A stretch of DNA of 6,203 nucleotides from Lachnospiraceae bacterium UBA1258 (GTDB taxonomy: Bacteria > Bacillota > Clostridia > Lachnospirales > Lachnospiraceae): contig DBVS01000035.1 in the NCBI GenBank assembly GCA_002308235.1, forward strand, positions 7,556 to 13,758, written 5' to 3'. This document shows, in pieces, positions 1-4,591 of this stretch. The position numbers and the translations under genes are program-made. Positions within the stretch are counted from its first letter, which is position 1; the number at the start of each line of letters is the position of its first letter. The notes beneath the pieces are model-generated. The model did no database searches, had not been told where the DNA came from, and worked only from the letters and a program-made list of their open reading frames with translations.

Positions 1-407
1 TCTTTACCGATACCGGTATCGTAGAAAAGTTCATTGACATCTTTAAGTCTGCAGGGAGTGCCGTTGATGAGATACTCACTTTCACCCGAACGATAGAGGC
101 GACGGGCTATGGTGACTTCGGCGTAGTCGATGGGAAGGTGTCTGTCGGAATTGTCGAGAGTTATGGCAACGTAGGCGTAACTTAAGGGCTTACGCATCTC
201 GGTACCCGAGAAGATAACGTCCTGCATGGAGGCTCCGCGGAGCTGTTTGATACGCTGTTCGCCGAGCACCCATCTTACGGCATCGGCAACATTACTCTTA
301 CCGCTTCCGTTGGGGCCTACGATTCCTGTGATACCCTCTTCAAATTTGAAAAGGATTTTATTGGCAAAGGATTTAAATCCGTGTACTTCAATCGATTTTA
401 AATACAT
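1..407 (-). CDS. smc: Chromosome segregation ATPase SMC, N-terminal fragment (cut by window edge)
   Basis: This is the first 135 codons of the SMC condensin subunit, which with ScpA/ScpB organises and segregates the nucleoid. The protein begins MYLKSIEVHGFKSFANK, the usual SMC start, followed by the Walker A loop GPNGSGKSN at residues 31-39 and the ADAVRWVLGEQ segment that follows it in the family. It ends at DTGIGK, just before the Q-loop, so the coiled coils, hinge and C-terminal Walker B half lie outside the window (a full protein is about 1,190 residues). The ATG at 405-407 is preceded by AGGA with 7-nt spacing, and that site overlaps the TAG stop of rnc, 9 bp upstream. The two genes therefore look translationally coupled. 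The rnc-smc order is the usual Firmicutes arrangement. No defect is visible in the part present. Confidence 0.97.
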   Translation of the reverse strand, partial: MYLKSIEVHGFKSFANKILFKFEEGITGIVGPNGSGKSNVADAVRWVLGEQRIKQLRGASMQDVIFSGTEMRKPLSYAYVAITLDNSDRHLPIDYAEVTIARRLYRSGESEYLINGTPCRLKDVNELFYDTGIGK

Positions 408-416
408 TCTGGTTTC

Positions 417-1136
417 CTAGATATCTTTATATTTTTCTTTAAGGATGAGAAGGGCACTGTGGGCGGCCTGCTGCTGGGCGGCCTTTTTGGTCTTCCCTTC
501 ACCCCTTGCAAGGCTTTTGCCGGAAACAAAAATCTCTACGGTAAAGGTCTTGTCATGCTCCGGTCCGGTTTCACCGATAAGCCTGTATTCTATAGTATCC
601 GCTCCGATGTGCTTTTGAACGGCTTCCTGAAGGATCGTCTTGCTGTCAACGAAAAGCTCGTACTCCTTAAGGGTGGAAAGAATCTTTTCGTTTACGTACT
701 CTCTTGCTTTTTCAAGGCCGCTGTCTAAGTAAATTGCACCCAGAACCGCTTCCGTAACATCCGCAAGAATTGAATCTTTTTCTCTTCCGCCGGCGGCTTC
801 CTCGCCTTTACCGAAGAAGATAACCTCGCCGAAGTGCATCTTTCGGGCGCAGATGGCAAGGGACGGTTCACATACCAGGGAGGCTCTCTTCTTCGAAAGG
901 CCGCCTTCGGGCACCGTCGGATATTTTTCAAAAAGGTATTCGCTTGAAATCAGTTCAAGAACCGCGTCTCCGAGAAACTCAAGTCTTTCGTAATGACTTC
1001 TTTTGTTTATCCGCATTTCATTGCTGAAGGAGCTGTGGGTGATTGCTTCCAAAAGAAGGGACCTGTCCTTAAAGGAGTAGCCGATATTTTCTTCCACACG
1101 TTCGCATATCTCGTTAACGTCCAATTGTACCTTCAC
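417..1136 (-). CDS. rnc: Ribonuclease III
   Basis: Double-strand-specific endoribonuclease that processes rRNA precursors and structured mRNAs in the cytoplasm. Numbering from the GTG at 1134-1136 (239 residues), the catalytic domain spans about 10-155. It holds the signature HYERLEFLGDAVL with Glu50 and Asp57, and SILADVTEA with Asp126 and Glu129; these four correspond to E. coli Glu38, Asp45, Asp114 and Glu117. A double-stranded-RNA-binding domain covers about 164-236, from DSKTILQEAVQ to the basic GKTKKAAQQQAA helix. Length and domain order are normal. The start is uncertain: GTG has only a poorly spaced AAGGGG upstream, whereas a TTG at codon 5 (1122-1124) has a 7-base GAGGTGA site 8 nt before it, which would give 235 residues. 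The gene follows acpP by 17 bp and precedes smc by 9 bp. Confidence 0.96.
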   Translation of the reverse strand: MKVQLDVNEICERVEENIGYSFKDRSLLLEAITHSSFSNEMRINKRSHYERLEFLGDAVLELISSEYLFEKYPTVPEGGLSKKRASLVCEPSLAICARKMHFGEVIFFGKGEEAAGGREKDSILADVTEAVLGAIYLDSGLEKAREYVNEKILSTLKEYELFVDSKTILQEAVQKHIGADTIEYRLIGETGPEHDKTFTVEIFVSGKSLARGEGKTKKAAQQQAAHSALLILKEKYKDI

Positions 1137-1139
1137 CTC
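1133..1139 (-). promoter_or_regulatory. Ribosome binding site favouring a TTG start for rnc
   Basis: GAGGTGA on the minus strand matches seven consecutive bases of the complement of the 16S rRNA 3' end. It lies 8 nt before TTG at 1122-1124 (codon 5 of the longer reading). The GTG used by the longer reading lies inside this site, so both cannot be used by ribosomes in the same way. TTG is inferred as the likelier start; the N-terminal difference is only four residues and affects no domain. Confidence 0.55.
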
Positions 1140-1142
1140 GCA

Positions 1143-1164
1143 GTAAAAGCCCCTTAAGGGGCTT
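1143..1164 (-). terminator. Terminator-like hairpin or attenuator at the acpP stop
   Basis: AAGCCCCTTAAGGGGCTT at 1147-1164 is a perfect 18-bp palindrome. As minus-strand RNA it could fold into a GC-rich stem (AAGCCCC/GGGGCUU around UUAA) followed by a short U-run that ends in UUUUAC. It contains the acpP TAA stop at 1154-1156 and ends 11 bp before the rnc GTG. The U-run is weak, so partial termination or an mRNA-processing or stability role is likelier than full termination, because rnc and smc have no other visible promoter close by. Confidence 0.55.
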
Positions 1165-1396
1165 GATTGCTTTTTGCTTCTTTGATCATCTCAACAGAGT
1201 CGCCTACACACTCCATTTTGTAAATGCAGTTCCTGGAAAGAACCACATTGAACTTCTCCTGCATAAGAAGAAGAATACGCATCAAATCAAGTGAATCTGC
1301 TCCGAGATCGTCCACAAAGGTGGTCATCTCCTTAACTTCCTTGGGATCCACCTTCAGTACATCGGCGATAATCTGCCGCATTATTTCAAATTCCAT
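1154..1396 (-). CDS. acpP: Acyl carrier protein, divergent in its recognition helix
   Basis: Small carrier that holds acyl chains on a 4'-phosphopantetheine arm for fatty-acid and phospholipid synthesis. The 80-residue protein begins MEFEIMRQIIADVLKVDP and carries the attachment motif GADSLDL with Ser35, so helix I and the loop before Ser35 are normal. After it the sequence departs from typical ACPs: helix II reads LMRILLLMQEKF instead of an acidic ELxMALEEEF-type helix, and the following IPDEDAEK-type stretch is replaced by LSRNCIYKM. My count is 15 acidic against 10 basic residues, much less negative than E. coli ACP. The ATG at 1394-1396 is chosen because GGAG lies 5 nt before it; a TTG at 1409-1411 overlapping the plsX TGA extends the frame but has no good site. 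The position between plsX and rnc is standard. Whether it serves as the main ACP or a specialised one cannot be told here. Confidence 0.9.
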   Translation of the reverse strand: MEFEIMRQIIADVLKVDPKEVKEMTTFVDDLGADSLDLMRILLLMQEKFNVVLSRNCIYKMECVGDSVEMIKEAKSNQAP

Positions 1397-1401
1397 AATT
1401 T

Positions 1402-1405
1402 CTCC
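1402..1405 (-). promoter_or_regulatory. Ribosome binding site that sets the acpP start
   Basis: GGAG on the minus strand lies 5 nt before the ATG at 1394-1396 and 2 bp after the plsX TGA (1408-1410). It decides for the internal ATG over the TTG at 1409-1411, five codons upstream, and implies coupled translation of plsX and acpP. Confidence 0.75.
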
Positions 1406-1407
1406 AA

Positions 1408-2418
1408 TCAATCGGGCTCATTTATTTTTTCGGTGATCTTGCCGTTTATGTTCTGCTGTTTGAACGTAATGGCCTGAAGAACCGAATTCTTGACTTCAAC
1501 GGATTTGGCGCTTCCGTGAGTCTTGATCACAAGTCCGTTTAAACCAAGCAGGGGCGCTCCGCCGTAATCCTCAAGAGAGAAGCCTTTAAGAGTTTTCTTT
1601 AAAGCAGGCTTAATGAGAAGGGCACCTATCTTACTCTTAAGAGAAGACATAAGACCTTTCTTTATGGTCTTGATGAGGGCGTCCGCAACGCCTTCATACA
1701 TCTTCAAAACAACGTTTCCGACGAAAGCTTCGCATACGACCACGTCCGCGTGTCCCGCGGGAATATCCCTGGCTTCTATACTGCCCACAAAATTGATGTC
1801 GGGGCAGGCTTTCAAAAGGGGATAAGTCTCTTTAACAAGGGCATTACCCTTCTCTTCCTCGGCTCCGATATTTACAAGAGCTACTCTGGGGTTTTTGATG
1901 TCGATGATATTTTCCATGTAAATGGAACCCATCTTGGCGAACTGAACCAGATGGCCGGCCCTGGCGTCCACGTTGGCACCGCAGTCGATAAGAAGCGACA
2001 TGCCTTCGGTGGTTGGAATTAAGGGTGCAAGCGGAGGACGCTCAACTCCCTTGATTCTTCCGACGATGACCTGACCGCCCACAAGAACCGCACCGGTACT
2101 TCCGGCAGAAAGAAAGGCATCGCATTCGCCGTTTCTTACCATGTTAAGACCCACAACGATGGATGAATCTTTCTTTTTACGAACAGCAAGCACGGGTGGC
2201 TCGTTGGGATCGATGATCTCTTCTGCGTTAACAATCTTAACGCGGTCCGCAGGATAAGTATATTTGGATAATTCGGCGTTTATTGCTGTCTCCTGTCCCA
2301 CAAGATAAACCATAACGGCTCCGGATTCATTCACAGCCTCAATAGCGCCTTTGACGATTTCACCGGGTGAATTGTCGCCGCCCATAGCGTCGACGCATAC
2401 TTTTACAAGCTCGCTCAT
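1408..2418 (-). CDS. plsX: Phosphate acyltransferase PlsX
   Basis: PlsX converts acyl-ACP and phosphate to acyl-phosphate, the donor used by PlsY for the first acylation of glycerol-3-phosphate in phospholipid synthesis; it acts at the inner face of the membrane. The 336-residue protein is full length for the family. It shows the N-terminal signature VDAMGGDNSPGEIVKGA (about 9-25), the SAGSTGAVLVGG segment, LIDCGANVDARAGHLVQFA, VALVNIGAEEEKGN, and the C-terminal YGGAPLLGLNGLVIKTHG. The ATG at 2416-2418 has AGGGAG 9 nt upstream. A promoter lies at 2473-2501 directly after the rpmF terminator, so plsX probably heads the unit plsX-acpP-rnc-smc. fabH, fabD and fabG, which lie between plsX and acpP in enterobacteria, are absent here; I recall the direct plsX-acpP arrangement as common in Clostridia. 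Confidence 0.97.
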   Translation of the reverse strand: MSELVKVCVDAMGGDNSPGEIVKGAIEAVNESGAVMVYLVGQETAINAELSKYTYPADRVKIVNAEEIIDPNEPPVLAVRKKKDSSIVVGLNMVRNGECDAFLSAGSTGAVLVGGQVIVGRIKGVERPPLAPLIPTTEGMSLLIDCGANVDARAGHLVQFAKMGSIYMENIIDIKNPRVALVNIGAEEEKGNALVKETYPLLKACPDINFVGSIEARDIPAGHADVVVCEAFVGNVVLKMYEGVADALIKTIKKGLMSSLKSKIGALLIKPALKKTLKGFSLEDYGGAPLLGLNGLVIKTHGSAKSVEVKNSVLQAITFKQQNINGKITEKINEPD

Positions 2419-2472
2419 AACAAGAAACTCCCTTTTTAGTTTTTTACAAGCGACAAATTTCCACTCTTTATA

Positions 2473-2501
2473 AATATACTAAACTACCGAATAAAATGCA
2501 A
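2473..2501 (-). promoter_or_regulatory. Sigma-A type promoter for plsX-acpP-rnc-smc
   Basis: On the minus strand TTGCAT (2496-2501) is followed after exactly 17 bp by TATATT (2473-2478). The -10 matches consensus at five of six positions, the -35 at three. The predicted transcript starts near 2466 and has a leader of about 48 nt with the plsX ribosome binding site at its end. The -35 lies 1 bp beyond the U-tract of the rpmF terminator, which supports a new start of transcription here. Confidence 0.55.
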
Positions 2502-2502
2502 G

Positions 2503-2533
2503 AAAAAAGGGCTCTCCTTAGCGGAAAGCCCTT
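2503..2533 (-). terminator. Intrinsic terminator after rpmF
   Basis: The minus strand folds into an 11-bp stem, AAGGGCTTTCC paired with GGAGAGCCCTT with one G-U pair, around a 5-nt loop (2518-2522), followed by a run of U on the RNA (2503-2508). It begins 15 bp after the rpmF stop and should end the DUF177-rpmF transcript, with possible read-through into plsX. Confidence 0.85.
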
Positions 2534-2548
2534 CGGAATTTCAAAATA

Positions 2549-2728
2549 TTAATCAACTGCTACGATTTCTTTCTTGTTGTAAGAACCGCAAGCCTTGCAA
2601 ACTCTGTGAGGCATCATAAGTGCGCCGCACTTAGGGCACTTAACAAGCGTGGGTGCGCTCATCTTCCAGTTTGCTCTTCTCTTATCTCTTCTACCTTTGG
2701 AAGATTTATTCTTGGGACAAATAGACAT
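2549..2728 (-). CDS. rpmF: 50S ribosomal protein L32
   Basis: Small zinc-ribbon protein of the large ribosomal subunit. The 59 residues begin MSICPKNKSSKGRRDKRRAN, a basic segment typical of L32, and continue to a zinc ribbon with the pairs CPKC (Cys31, Cys34) and CKAC (Cys44, Cys47), so this is the zinc-binding (C+) form. Length is normal. Translation starts at ATG 2726-2728, 2 bp after the stop of the DUF177 gene, using the very strong site AAGGAGGTG (2734-2742) that lies inside the last codons and stop of that gene. The DUF177-rpmF pair is conserved from Firmicutes to enterobacteria. An intrinsic terminator follows. The gene is too short for many ORF cutoffs, but the protein match is unmistakable. 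Confidence 0.97.
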   Translation of the reverse strand: MSICPKNKSSKGRRDKRRANWKMSAPTLVKCPKCGALMMPHRVCKACGSYNKKEIVAVD

Positions 2729-2730
2729 CT

Positions 2731-3249
2731 TTACACCTCCTTATTCGCATTAAAAATATCCGTTAAAGCTGCCATGCGGGGGTCGGGAACAAATGTGTCG
2801 CAACCGCAATTACCGTGGTTTCTGTTGATGAAGCACACGGGACACAGTCCCTTGCAGTCATCCTTGCATAAAACTTTCATCGGCAGACTCATAAGCAACT
2901 CATTGTTTGCGAGGATATCGGCGTTTAACGAGTAACCATCCATGAACAACTGCTCATCATCGCTCAATTCATGATAGCCGTCGGGTTTAACGACCGAGTA
3001 ATCAAACGATGCGGAAACCTCTACTTCGACATCTTCAAGGCATCTGCTGCATTTATCCTTAAGGGTAATGCTCACATCACCTTTGATTTCAAGCTTTCCC
3101 TCACCGATGGATGTAATATCAAGCTCTATTGGGCTTCTCTTAACAATCTCGCGATGTTCGATGCCGTCAAACAGATCCTCGGCTTCGAAAGGGACGCTTA
3201 AGTGCGAAGTACCGTTAATATCAAAATACTCAGTGAGATTAACAAGCAT
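2731..3249 (-). CDS. DUF177 family protein (YceD/YlbN type), probable large-subunit rRNA accumulation protein
   Basis: Member of the DUF177 family encoded next to rpmF in most bacteria; homologues (E. coli YceD, plant DUF177 proteins) have been linked to 23S rRNA accumulation, but the biochemical role is unsettled. The 172-residue protein shows the family cysteines: CSRC (Cys67, Cys70), then LPMKVLCKDDCKGLCPVC (Cys128, 132, 136, 139) and CGC (Cys148, Cys150), plausibly metal-binding, followed by the C-terminal DPRMAAL motif. The ATG at 3247-3249 is chosen because AGGAG lies 7 nt before it; the longer frame starting GTG at 3265-3267 adds six residues, and that GTG lies upstream of the site and close to the predicted transcription start. 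The gene has its own near-ideal promoter and runs into rpmF with a 2-bp gap. Confidence 0.92.
   Translation of the reverse strand: MLVNLTEYFDINGTSHLSVPFEAEDLFDGIEHREIVKRSPIELDITSIGEGKLEIKGDVSITLKDKCSRCLEDVEVEVSASFDYSVVKPDGYHELSDDEQLFMDGYSLNADILANNELLMSLPMKVLCKDDCKGLCPVCFINRNHGNCGCDTFVPDPRMAALTDIFNANKEV
2734..2742 (-). promoter_or_regulatory. rpmF ribosome binding site embedded in the DUF177 gene
   Basis: AAGGAGGTG, 5 nt before the rpmF ATG, is a nine-base match to the complement of the 16S rRNA 3' end. It also encodes the last residues (Lys-Glu-Val) of the DUF177 protein, so the C-terminus of that protein is constrained by this site and L32 translation is likely coupled to it. Confidence 0.85.
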
Positions 3250-3256
3250 TTTGCCA

Positions 3257-3261
3257 CTCCT
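3257..3261 (-). promoter_or_regulatory. Ribosome binding site that sets the DUF177 start
   Basis: AGGAG on the minus strand lies 7 nt before ATG 3247-3249. It makes the upstream GTG (3265-3267) unlikely: that codon would lie within the first few bases of the predicted transcript, leaving no room for a ribosome binding site. Confidence 0.8.
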
Positions 3262-3296
3262 ATCCACACTTAAGTGATTATAGACAAGGCTTAAGC
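3260..3296. repeat. Two CTTAAG-centred palindromes in the DUF177-rpmF promoter
   Basis: CACTTAAGTG (3267-3276), a perfect 10-bp palindrome at the predicted transcription start, extends to an imperfect 24-bp inverted repeat (3260-3283) with CTAT/ATAG outer arms that reaches into the -10 element. GCTTAAGC (3289-3296), a perfect 8-bp palindrome, lies in the -35/-10 spacer. The centres are 21 bp apart, about two helical turns. The placement fits a repressor operator, but no known consensus is recognised. Confidence 0.4.
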
Positions 3297-3305
3297 GTTT
3301 GTCAA
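3277..3305 (-). promoter_or_regulatory. Perfect-consensus sigma-A promoter for DUF177-rpmF
   Basis: TTGACA (3300-3305) and TATAAT (3277-3282) on the minus strand are both six-for-six matches and are separated by exactly 17 bp. Transcription should start near 3270, giving a leader of about 20 nt with the AGGAG site in it. Such a promoter suits a highly expressed ribosomal-protein gene. It lies in the 84-bp gap after pta, where no terminator is visible, so read-through from pta may add to it. Confidence 0.92.
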
Positions 3306-3333
3306 GAAATATTTATAAAAGCAATATGCCGTA

Positions 3334-4335
3334 TTAAACGAGCTGAGCCTGTACTGCCGTAAGGGCAACTACGCCGACGATATCCTCCCAGGAACATCCA
3401 CGGGAAAGATCGTTTACGGGCTTTGCGATACCCTGGAGCATGGGACCGTAGGCTTCGGCCTTTCCGAGGCGCTGAACCAGCTTGTATCCGATGTTTCCGG
3501 CATCAAGGTTGGGGAAAATAAGTACGTTTGCGTTACCTGCAACTTCGCTTCCGGGAGCCTTTGATTTGGCGATGGAAGGAACGATTGCAGCATCGGGCTG
3601 AAGTTCTCCGTCAAGCATAAGGCTCGGATACTGTTCGTGAGCGATCCTGGTTGCTTCCACAATTTTATCTACAAGAGGGTGCTTTGCGCTTCCCTTGGTG
3701 GAATGGGAAAGCATTGCGATAATAGGCTTTGAACCTACAAGGGTCTTAAAGCTCTTTGCACTGGTATCTGCAATTGCAGCCAGTTCCTCCGCCGTGGGAT
3801 CCTGGTTAAGTCCGCAGTCGGCAAAAAGGAAAGTACCGTGGTCGCCGTATTCGCAATCCGGAACATCCAGGATAAAGAAACCTGAAACAAGTTTTACACC
3901 GGGTGCGGTACGAAGGATCTGAAGGGAAGGTCTCAAGGTATCAGCGGTAGCGTGGCAGCATCCCGCAACCATTCCGTCCGCATCGTTTGCCTTTACCATC
4001 ACAACACCGAAGGTAAGATAATCGCTTAAGAGGATCTCACGTGCCTTTTCTTCCGTCATACCCTTTGCCTTACGGGTTTCATAAAGAAGCTGAACGTATT
4101 CCTCAAGTTTATCCGTGGTCTGGGGATTGATGATCTTTACTCTGGAAAGATCGAGTTCAAGCCAGTAAGCTCCTTCTTTGATCTTCTCCTCATCTCCCAC
4201 AAGGATAACATCCGCCAGGTCCTCTTCAAGGATGTGTGCCGCAGCTATCAAAACTCTCTTGTCGTTAGCTTCGGGAAGGACGATAGTCTTCTTGTCTTTT
4301 TTTGCTTTTTCCTTAATAATATCTATATAAGCCAT
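3334..4335 (-). CDS. pta: Phosphate acetyltransferase
   Basis: Interconverts acetyl-CoA and acetyl-phosphate in the cytoplasm; together with acetate kinase it yields ATP and acetate in fermenters. The 333-residue protein is a single PTA_PTB domain of normal Clostridial length, without the N-terminal regulatory domains of the long E. coli enzyme. It begins MAYIDIIKEKAKKDKKTIVLPEA and carries SKAPGSEVAGNANVLIFPNL and, near the C-terminus, NDLSRGCSWEDIVG, where Ser311, Arg312 and Asp318 align with Ser309, Arg310 and Asp316 of the Methanosarcina enzyme active site. The ATG at 4333-4335 follows an AAGGCGGA-type site. A promoter with a leader of about 90 nt lies upstream. The usual partner ackA is not next to it: upstream is the divergent tmcAL, and downstream, 84 bp on, the DUF177 gene. 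No terminator is seen after the stop. Confidence 0.97.
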   Translation of the reverse strand: MAYIDIIKEKAKKDKKTIVLPEANDKRVLIAAAHILEEDLADVILVGDEEKIKEGAYWLELDLSRVKIINPQTTDKLEEYVQLLYETRKAKGMTEEKAREILLSDYLTFGVVMVKANDADGMVAGCCHATADTLRPSLQILRTAPGVKLVSGFFILDVPDCEYGDHGTFLFADCGLNQDPTAEELAAIADTSAKSFKTLVGSKPIIAMLSHSTKGSAKHPLVDKIVEATRIAHEQYPSLMLDGELQPDAAIVPSIAKSKAPGSEVAGNANVLIFPNLDAGNIGYKLVQRLGKAEAYGPMLQGIAKPVNDLSRGCSWEDIVGVVALTAVQAQLV

Positions 4336-4391
4336 TGTGTCCGCCTTTCATGATTGTCTGATTTTTAACAAGGTTTGAATCCATTGAGTTT

Positions 4392-4424
4392 AAAAAAAGA
4401 TATTTGTAAATCTGTGCAAATATC
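4392..4424 (-). promoter_or_regulatory. AU-rich hairpin plus U7 at the start of the pta leader
   Basis: On the minus strand GATATTTG (4417-4424) and CAAATATC (4399-4406) are perfect 8-bp inverted arms around a 10-nt loop, followed directly by seven T (4392-4398). The layout is that of an intrinsic terminator, but the stem is mostly A-U and would be weak. With a predicted transcript start near 4428 the hairpin would occupy the extreme 5' end of the pta mRNA, so it may be an mRNA stabiliser, an attenuator, or simply a DNA operator. Confidence 0.4.
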
Positions 4425-4434
4425 CGATGGTTAG

Positions 4435-4463
4435 ATTATATCCGATATTACTGTGTTTCACAA
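4435..4463 (-). promoter_or_regulatory. Sigma-A type promoter for pta
   Basis: On the minus strand TTGTGA (4458-4463) is followed after exactly 17 bp by a perfect TATAAT (4435-4440). Transcription would start near 4428, leaving a leader of about 93 nt. The 9-bp direct repeat ATCGGATAT (4420-4428 and 4438-4446) brackets the -10 and start site with an 18-bp period; its upstream copy is part of the near-palindrome ATATCGGATAT. This could be a control site. Confidence 0.7.
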
Positions 4464-4482
4464 GAAAAAATCATTTAATTTG

Positions 4483-4500
4483 TGTACTAAATTAAGTACA
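4483..4500. promoter_or_regulatory. 18-bp inverted repeat between the divergent promoters
   Basis: TGTACTAAATTAAGTACA has perfect 6-bp outer arms (TGTACT/AGTACA) and an AATT centre; only one pair of positions breaks the symmetry. It lies 8 bp upstream of the tmcAL -35 and about 20 bp upstream of the pta -35, the expected place for a regulator acting on one or both. I do not recognise the regulator. Confidence 0.4.
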
Positions 4501-4507
4501 ATTTCTA

Positions 4508-4525
4508 TTGTTAAATTTATAACAA
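4508..4525. promoter_or_regulatory. Rex-like operator overlapping the tmcAL -35
   Basis: TTGTTAAATTTATAACAA matches the Clostridial Rex consensus TTGTTAA-N4-TTAACAA at 13 of 14 fixed positions. Rex is an NADH/NAD+-sensing repressor controlling fermentation genes. The site covers the -35 and half the spacer of the tmcAL promoter, so bound Rex would block it. Identification rests on the motif alone, in AT-rich DNA, and the rex gene is not in the window. Confidence 0.45.
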
Positions 4526-4536
4526 CATGATATTAT
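4508..4536 (+). promoter_or_regulatory. Sigma-A type promoter for tmcAL
   Basis: TTGTTA (4508-4513) and TATTAT (4531-4536) are separated by exactly 17 bp and match consensus at four and five positions. The transcript would start near 4543 with a leader of about 49 nt. The -10 sits inside a further short inverted repeat, AACAT-N6-ATGTT (4524-4539). This promoter diverges from that of pta. Confidence 0.6.
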
Positions 4537-4578
4537 GTTTTTGTGGTACTATCATATTGTAAACGTGCATCACACAAA

Positions 4579-4584
4579 GAGGGG
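4579..4584 (+). promoter_or_regulatory. Ribosome binding site that sets the tmcAL start
   Basis: GAGGGG lies 7 nt before ATG 4592-4594. It selects this start over the ATG at 4535, which is 19 codons upstream, overlaps the predicted -10 and would add residues unlike the family N-terminus. Confidence 0.8.
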
Positions 4585-4591
4585 CCAAAAC

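Noticed and set aside
1154..1396. acpP as a frameshifted pseudogene
   Set aside because: The frame is intact from start to stop and of normal length, with normal helix I and a plausible final helix (VGDSVEMIKEA); reading the middle in other frames did not obviously restore a canonical helix II.
2467..2482. Possible FapR operator at the plsX promoter (TTAGTA next to the -10)
   Set aside because: Only the left half of the Bacillus FapR consensus (TTAGTACC-type) is present; the expected inverted half is missing, so fatty-acid control by FapR cannot be claimed.
2606..2935. 109-codon plus-strand open frame opposite rpmF and DUF177
   Set aside because: It lies opposite two recognised genes and overlaps their junction, where the sequence is explained by the rpmF ribosome binding site.
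3306..3333. Terminator after pta
   Set aside because: Only a 3-bp GCA/TGC arm pair with a TTTT run is visible; this is too weak to call.
4336..4430. Riboswitch in the pta leader
   Set aside because: The leader is only about 93 nt and AU-rich, with one short stem; none of the conserved cores I know is visible.
4458..4470. Second Rex site at the pta -35 (TTGTGAAA)
   Set aside because: Only one half-site is present; the inverted half expected 4 bp further on is AGTAATA in place of TTCACAA.
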